A stretch of 64,000 nt of DNA from NCBI GenBank assembly GCA_963682025.1, contig OY821519.1, positions 108,480,264 to 108,544,263 on the forward strand, given 5' to 3'. Positions 58,567 through 64,000 of the stretch are shown here, one piece after another. The notes under the pieces are model-generated. The model was given only the letters and a program-made list of their open reading frames with translations, made no database searches and was not told where the DNA came from. Origin of the DNA: Cordilura impudica. Lineage: Eukaryota > Arthropoda > Insecta > Diptera > Scathophagidae. The stretch's first letter is position 1, and the number at the start of each line of letters is the position of its first letter. Both the position numbers and the translations under genes were made by a program.

Positions 58567-59664
58567 ATGGAGAAAAGACCACGATGTCATGTTTGCGGCA
58601 AAAACCACCCGCTAAAATATTGCGAGCAGTTCCGAAGTTGGAGTGTGGAGCTACGTCGCTGGTCGATCACAAAAAGAGGGTATTGCCTAAATTGTTTGGC
58701 CCACTCCCACGACCGTTTTCGATGCACCTCTGAAAGCCGCTGCACTGTCTCCTATGGCAATGATGTCATTTGTAAAGCAAAACACCATTCGATGCTGCAT
58801 CGGGAGCGTCGAGATCCGCCATCGTCTAGCTTCGAAGATCTTGACTGGGACAATGAAGACGCCAAAAAGGCCTACAGTCATCCATCTGATGCACCCATTG
58901 CAGAAGCTGCCGCTGCTGACAATCGTCCACATGAAGCACCCTCTCTTCACCGAGTTTTCAAAACCCAGGCCACTCAGTCAACAAATACACCTACAGTCCA
59001 GATTCACCAATCCACCCAAACAGCAAGTGTACACAAGGTCCTGGTGGACCACTCGACGCAAACCTCAGAATTGGATCAGTTACTGATGGACGCCTCTATA
59101 CTTTCGCTCCCCCCAAAGGAAAAATTTGCTGCACTATCAATTACTGAGCCCTCCTGGCCAGTAATCCCACCCCTCGTGCGCGTCAACCTTAACTACTTGG
59201 GTCAAAAAATGTACACCACGTTTATTGTAGACCCCCGCGAGGAAAGGTCATATATTCTGCGAGACGTTGCACGATGGCTGCCTAATTTTCGTGTGGTGAC
59301 AGATAAGTTCAATACAGTCTGTGGTCGATTTACACTCGAGCCCTGCTTCCCACATAGAGAAATTGATGAGATCCCACTGTATATGCCTCTCCAAGAGCGT
59401 CTTCTTCACAAAGTTCCACCAGCAATTTTGGATCCTACCTTGCTCCAGCATTTTAAAAAGTTTCAGCCACTTGGTCATCCCTTCTTCGACACTTGGCGAA
59501 CCGTAGATGGGGTGTTAGGAAAGGATGTGACACTGAAGATGCTTAAACTGGAAATTGACCAACCTAATGTTGACTTACCGAAGGCTCAGGCATCATCCTT
59601 TGGATGGGTAGTGTCAGGCACTTGGAAGGGCTGTCCATGCCACCCTTCGGGGGGAATATGTTGA
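58567..59664 (+). CDS. extra BEL/Pao ORF: duplicated zinc-knuckle and degenerate protease-like protein, 365 aa
   Basis: ATG 58567 to TGA 59664, uninterrupted. Residues 7-19 (CHVCGKNHPLKYC) and 40-53 (CLNCLAHSHDRFRC) are zinc knuckles. A third at 59-78 is split by seven extra residues (C59, then CKAKHHSMLH). These align with 323-387 of gag-pol in the same element. A Ser/Thr/Gln-rich linker (about 80-195) holds QSTQT at 148-152 and HSTQT at 162-166. Residues 204-352 align with the A17 protease: FIVDPREERSYI stands for LLDAGSEKSFI, VDGVLGKD for the IGSD block, and SSFGWVVSGT for SRFGWYLSG. The DAG signature is DPR, so protease activity is doubtful. No signal peptide or membrane segment is visible, so this is not an envelope protein. 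It sits where env would sit, 151 bases after gag-pol. Confidence 0.85.
   Translation: MEKRPRCHVCGKNHPLKYCEQFRSWSVELRRWSITKRGYCLNCLAHSHDRFRCTSESRCTVSYGNDVICKAKHHSMLHRERRDPPSSSFEDLDWDNEDAKKAYSHPSDAPIAEAAAADNRPHEAPSLHRVFKTQATQSTNTPTVQIHQSTQTASVHKVLVDHSTQTSELDQLLMDASILSLPPKEKFAALSITEPSWPVIPPLVRVNLNYLGQKMYTTFIVDPREERSYILRDVARWLPNFRVVTDKFNTVCGRFTLEPCFPHREIDEIPLYMPLQERLLHKVPPAILDPTLLQHFKKFQPLGHPFFDTWRTVDGVLGKDVTLKMLKLEIDQPNVDLPKAQASSFGWVVSGTWKGCPCHPSGGIC
59646..59658 (+). promoter_or_regulatory. polypurine tract
   Basis: TTCGGGGGGAATA lies immediately before the 3' LTR, the position of the plus-strand primer. It lies inside the coding sequence of the second ORF, whose last codons are supplied partly by this tract and whose stop comes from the first bases of the LTR. 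Confidence 0.8.
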
Positions 59665-60010
59665 ACCCAGTTCAACCTGTTTTTTTTTTTTTCTCCATAA
59701 AACTGAATTTTGAATTACTTTTTGCTCAGTGTAGCCTTTTCAATTTATTCATCGTTAAGTTTTTTCATCTACATATATATATATATATATTTTTCTCTTT
59801 TTGTCAATTTGAGTCATTTTCTTTGTGTGCTAATGGCACTTCATAACCCTCATGGTTTTAGGTTTTAAGTTAGTTAAAAATTGTAACTCATTGAATACAC
59901 AGCAAGAAGCTGCATAAATATACGATTTAAAAAAAACTTGTTTAAATCAATTGAATTTTACTCGACTTTCTTGGAAAGTAATCTTGGTGAGGGAGTTACC
60001 CAAACCAACA
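59659..60010 (+). repeat. 3' LTR (352 bp)
   Basis: Same sequence as the 5' LTR except for an A run of eight instead of nine. The first six bases TGTTGA provide the last Cys codon and the TGA stop of the second ORF. Confidence 0.95.
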
Positions 60011-60015
60011 TATAA

Positions 60016-60700
60016 AATTGTTTTGTTATATGTGGCGATATTTGATTTTGTTGATTTTTGTTTTTTTTTTTTTTGCGATTTTCAGGTTTGGCGATTTGTG
60101 ACTTTGGCGATTTTTGTTTTTTTTTTCTATTTTTGATTTGGGTAATTTACGTTTTTTGTGATTTTTGATCTTGGCGATTTTTGGTTTTAACGATTTTTAA
60201 TTTTGGCGATTTTTAGCTTTAGCGATTATTATTTTTTGCGATTTTTAAATTTGACGATTTTTGTTATTCGCGATTCTCGGTTTTGGCGATTTTTGAGTTT
60301 GGCGATTTTTGTGTACTTTGCAATTTTTGATTTTGACGCTTTTTCTTTTTGGCGATTTTTGAATATGGCTATTTTTGATTTTGTAGATTTTTGTTACTCG
60401 CGATTTTCGGTTTGGCAATTTTTGATTTTGCCTTTTTTTTATTTTTATGATTTTTGTTATTCGCGATTTTCGGTTTTTTCCAGTGTTAAAATTTAAAATT
60501 TCTGCTATTCGCGATTTTCGGTTTTTGACGATTTATTTGTTTATTTTGCAATTTTTGATTTTGTCAATTTTTGTTTTTTGCGATTTTTGAATTTGGCGAT
60601 TTTTGATTTTGGCGATTTTAGGTATTTGCAATTTTTGATTTTGGCGATTTTTGATTTTGGCGATTTTGGGTTTTTGCAATTTTTGATTTTGGCGATTCCA
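60016..60700. repeat. GGCGATTTTTGATTTT minisatellite
   Basis: A unit of about 16-17 bases, GGCGATTTTTGATTTT, recurs with variants (GCGATTTTCGG, TTTGGCAATTTTTG) over nearly 700 bp. Open frames of 61-111 codons here are artefacts of the repeat. Confidence 0.9.
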
Positions 60701-61176
60701 CCCATTGTTTTCATGACTACTCACATTTGTAATTAATAAACTCGTCAAAATTTTCAAGACTGTAATTTTCATAGTACTTCTTATTTTTGTTGTATAGGAG
60801 GTGACCCGCCCATTGAACCGATCCCGTCCATTTGTTGACCATCTACTCACATTAATGACTTCAGACAATGCCCCAAGGTTTTTTCTATTATAGTACTCCA
60901 GTTATATGTTATATTCGATATATTTACTTTATTTTGTATGAGGGTACCACGCCCATTGGTTCGATTCCGTCCATTTTTCCCGAAACTCTTTAAATTAATA
61001 TAATATGTTTATGTACACAGTTTCAAAACTCTGGCTGACGTATAACTCCAGATATTGTATGTTAAATTTAGATGTTAAAGATTCACTTCATATGGAAAGT
61101 GAAACGCCCACTTGAAATATCCAAAAAAATATAGACTATTTTTCCTTGCGGATAGGCAGTTTTTATTTTAGTATAA
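60701..61176. repeat. degenerate tandem units, ~150 bp period
   Basis: The block GGTGACCCGCCCATTGAACC (60799) recurs as GGGTACCACGCCCATTGGTT (60942) and as GTGAAACGCCCACTTG (61098), spaced about 145-155 bases. The GGTTCGATTCCG in the second unit is part of the repeat and not a tRNA B box. Confidence 0.65.
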
Positions 61177-61386
61177 TTATTTGGTCCGCCGCTTTAACAA
61201 TTCATTAGATCTTCTATTACCATAAGTAATTTCAAAATCTATGACACTTTCACTTCGCGACTTAATCTTACAAATTGATCGTTTAGCAACTATTTTAATG
61301 AATGCTTTTGCAATACGTACGGTAATTGTAACGGCATTTAATATTAATTTTGTAAGAATTTGATTTTGGAGAAAACTAAATAACAC
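61177..61386 (-). other. unrecognised ORF with acceptor-like border
   Basis: The minus strand carries TTTTTCAG directly before an open stretch that starts VLFSFLQNQILTKLILNAV and ends NRRSNELLKRRTK. It could be a terminal exon of something lost. No family was recognised and the length is near what chance gives in this composition. Confidence 0.25.
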
Positions 61387-61665
61387 CTGAAAAATAATAT
61401 GGGATAATTATTTCATTTTTGAAAATTTGGGCTTTATTTAGTTATGAAATAAGACCTTAATAAAAAAATGAAAAAAGCCCAAAAAAAAGGAACTAACACC
61501 CCAAATATCGTTATTGTTGTGTTATTAACAATTTCTTGGGGCCTCATTTCATTTTCATTTTGGAGCCTTATTTCCATGGGCTTTATTTCACACTGACAGT
61601 TAAAAATTCCTGGTTCTCATCCATTTTAACTTGACCATTATCTTCAGTATTCATTCATCTAATTT
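61387..61665. other. AT-rich spacer, nothing recognised
   Basis: It contains repeated GGCTTTATTT-type text in both orientations. No gene is supported. Confidence 0.4.
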
Positions 61666-61890
61666 CTACTGATGCACATAGCAATAAATGATGAAAGCTG
61701 TATTAGAAATGAATAGTGAAGCCTTTTCAAAATTTTGCATGTAAATAAATTTAACGTTTCGTGGGGAACCAACAAATAAAGTCGACAATATTATTTTACG
61801 ACAAATGCGATCGATAGCAACTTTTGATTGTGAGAAGAAATCTAACAAGTTGTTGCAATTAAATGAACGTATATTATTGGAATGACTTTA
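61666..61890 (-). pseudogene. Helitron Rep-domain remnant
   Basis: The minus strand gives LLDFFSQSKVAIDRICRKII, LSTLFVGSPRNVKFIYMQNF and ASLFISNTAF. The FVGSPRN block followed by a Y-x-Q-x-(A) helix and the F-I-(T) strand matches the region around the catalytic part of Helitron Rep/helicase proteins. Only about 60 residues survive. It has the same orientation as the Helitron helicase remnant at 49549-50388. Confidence 0.5.
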
Positions 61891-61984
61891 AGCATTTGCT
61901 TGATTGAGGGATTTGTCCTCAACAAAGACTGAATGCATTATTATTGCGAATAGTAATTTCAGATTGAAAATGTTTTGACAAACA

Positions 61985-64000
61985 AAAAAAAATTTTTTTT
62001 TTGTAACTCATCTTTATTTATTGAATCTTCACATAGGTTTGTCAAATGTTAAAACTAAAACTTAAATATTAAATCCAGCCAGTGCCATACAAAATTTCAT
62101 TTGTTCTGTATACATATGTAAACTAATGATGAAAAAAAAATAATTGTATCAATCCATTTTTCATTCAATGAGATCAGCAGTCTCCCTCCTTCTTAAGCGT
62201 TGGTGGATACGATTGTTGATTAAGTTACGGGCGAGACTCTAGCCCTTTCAAATAATTTGCACTATATCTAGTGATTTCGTACTTTACTAGAGAAACATTT
62301 AAGTCTCTGTGCAAATGTGAGTCTCTCACGTACCATGGTGCGCCTGTAATCATTCTCAAAATCTTTTTTTGGCATCTTTGTATTCTTTCTGTGTTTGAAG
62401 CTGAGGTGTTCCCCATAACTGTATATCAAATGGGTTTGAAAATCGAGTTAAAAATCAAGAGCTTACAAGCGAGACTTAACTTTGAGTTTCTGCCAATTAG
62501 CCATGTGAATTGGACTAATTTCAATTTTATTTGTGTCAATTTAGCGTCTATATGACTTTTCCAGGTAAGTCGGCGATCAAGATGTAGCCCGAGATATTAA
62601 ACAGAGGAATGTTGAGGTATAGACTGGTTCTTAATTCGAATTTGAGGGCAAGTCTCCCTTCTTAGGGTAAATCTTACGAGGATACACTTTTGTTCATTTA
62701 TTTTAATCTTCCATATCTAGCCAATCTTCCAGCTCTTCAATATGGCTCTGTAAAAGAAGAGATGCGGTTCAGGGGTTTTCGTGTACGCTTAAAATTGCAG
62801 TATCATCCGCAAAATTCGACGTAAGTGTGTTTTCATTTGTTGGCATGTCTCATGTGTGAAGGATGTACAGAATAGGGCCCAAGATACTAGCCTGTGGTAC
62901 ACCAGCATGAATTGTCTGTGGAGGGCTCACAAAGCTTTTCTCTCTTATAGAGAATTTTCAATAAATTATATATCTCTCCATTAGCTTATGCGTGTTCGGG
63001 GCAACAACTGTTTAACTTTATAGAGGAGTCCCTCGTGCCAAACTCGGTCGAAGGCTTGCGAGACGTCTATAAAAAGCGCAGACCAGTACTTTTTCTCTTC
63101 AAAAGCTCTTCTTATGGCACTTACAATTCTGTGAATTTGCTCAGTGGTGCTGTGTTTTCATCTGAAACCAAATTGATGTGCTGGAATGGCATTGTTTTGA
63201 TCCATAGATATTGTAAATTTGTGTACCAAAATTCTCTCGAATAATTTTGATAAGTTGGACAGTAAACTTATTGGTCTATACGAATCGACCTTTGTGTTAT
63301 CTTTACCTGGTTTAGATATCATTGTAACGAGTGAAATTTTTCATTCTGGGGGAAAAGGTTCAAGGCGTGTTATAGCATTAAAAATATACAGAATTATTCT
63401 TAATGCAATTCGGGGTAACTCCAAAAGCATTTTATTACTGATCCCATCGATCCCCGATGCTTTTTTTGGGTTTAAATCAATAATAGCCTTTTCGACCTCT
63501 CGAATCTCAAAACGAAGGGACACTGCTCTATGGTGTGAAGTAACAGGTGGCAACTCATCAATAGAACGAAGGGTTATATTTGGAGTAAAAACTTTCTTTA
63601 GATGTTCCACAAAGAGATCTCTATTCTCTTTGTCATTCCTAGCCCATCCTCCACTTTCCTTTCTTATAGTAGGCTTACATACAACAGGTCTTTTAAGATT
63701 TTTTGTAGCACGCCACAAAGAGTAATCAGTTTTTTCTGTTGGGTCCTGTTTTTGAAGATAACTACTCGAATTAGCATTTTTTGTGTTTCAAGCAGTTTCC
63801 GTAGGTTTTTCGTGCATTCCTTCAATTGTTGCTTAAGTTGAGGAGATCTGTGCAGTTGCCACTCTCTTCGAATTCTTCTTTTTTCACCTAATAGCCTTTC
63901 AACATCTACATAAGTAGTTCTATATGGCCTGGTGTGACGAGGAGGTTTAGTAGCAAGTTGAGCAGCTAGTTTTAGATTTTGTTCGAAGTTAACAATCGAG
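61985..64000 (-). pseudogene. Jockey-clade non-LTR element ORF2, runs off the window
   Basis: On the minus strand, starting at the window edge, the translation includes PRHTRPYRTTYVDVERLLGE, RRIRREWQLHRSPQLKQQLK, ATKNLKRPVVCKPTIRKESG, GWARNDKENRDLFVEHLKK and LNPKKASGIDGISNKMLLEL (RT start), with later RT blocks in other frames. Near the end it shows ERIQRCQKKILRMITGAPWY, HRDLNVSLVK and RIHQRLRRRETADLIE, with a TGA at 62161-62163. A 3' UTR and an A-rich tail end near 61985. Several frameshifts are present. Similar C-terminal blocks occur in the copy at 1555-3300, but the two are clearly different families. Confidence 0.85.

Larger units (their letters stand above)
51156..60015 (+). mobile_element. 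BEL/Pao LTR retrotransposon, complete and recent
   Basis: The element is 51161-60010, flanked by TATAA at 51156-51160 and 60011-60015. Its order is LTR, primer site, 1.7-kb leader, gag-pol, a 151-base gap, a second ORF, polypurine tract and LTR. The two LTRs differ only in one A run (9 against 8), and gag-pol has no stop or shift. By the LTR clock this is a very recent insertion and the copy may be functional. The domain order protease, RT, RNase H, integrase with an A17 peptidase and DUF1759 gag defines BEL/Pao. Confidence 0.95.

Noticed and set aside
58567..59664. Envelope gene of an errantivirus-like element
   Set aside because: There is no signal peptide, no membrane segment and no furin-like site. 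The sequence instead matches the zinc-knuckle/protease part of gag-pol.
60950..60965. GGTTCGATTCCG resembling a tRNA B box
   Set aside because: It is one unit of a degenerate ~150-bp tandem repeat. No A box, acceptor stem or cloverleaf can be drawn around it.

Overview
The window is almost wholly transposable-element (TE) DNA from an AT-rich insect genome. The TE repertoire points to a fly, possibly a calyptrate: Jockey and I-clade non-LTR elements, BEL/Pao, Transib, piggyBac, Tc1/mariner, Helitron, a Penelope-like element, and short hairpin-ended repeats carrying GACGGACGGACAT tracts. The assignment to a fly is inference. I found no convincing host gene, tRNA or rRNA.

Layout. 0-4.2 kb: a truncated hairpin repeat, a decayed Jockey element split by a small inverted-repeat insertion, and a second hairpin repeat. 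4.5-6.35 kb: TAAAA pentanucleotide arrays. 8.3-14.3 kb: a Tc1 fragment, then one reverse-strand non-LTR element cut into three pieces by a mariner, a hairpin repeat and a Penelope-like 3' end with a hammerhead-like core. 14.65-16.5 kb: a second hairpin-ended repeat carrying a CATTTT-type array. 19.6-22.9 kb: a complete but dead Transib with a 5-bp target duplication and RSS-like termini. 23.5-25.3 kb: another hairpin repeat and a non-LTR 5' fragment. 25.3-31.4 kb: a nearly full-length I-clade element lying between two inverted arms. 31.4-33.5 kb: a dead piggyBac between TTAA duplications. 34-43 kb: AT-rich DNA with non-LTR pieces. 44.5-48.6 kb: a 4-kb element with ~490-bp inverted arms and a broken, intron-containing DDE-like transposase gene. 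48.6-51.1 kb: 157-bp tandem units and a Helitron helicase remnant.

51161-60010 is the only element that looks intact: a BEL/Pao retrotransposon with LTRs that differ only in the length of one A run and a TATAA duplication on both sides. It carries an uninterrupted gag-pol of 1724 codons. In the place of an env gene it has a second ORF of 365 codons that resembles a second copy of the zinc-knuckle plus A17-protease part of gag-pol, with the protease signature changed. A strong 3' splice site ends exactly at the ATG of this ORF, and the leader contains a consensus donor, so it may be expressed from a spliced subgenomic RNA. This is the most interesting observation in the window.

60-64 kb: a GGCGATTTTTGATTTT minisatellite, further degenerate tandem DNA, a Helitron Rep remnant, and a Jockey-clade element that runs off the end of the window. 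The insertions are nested, so relative ages can be read: the BEL is youngest, and the non-LTR fragments and Helitron pieces are older.
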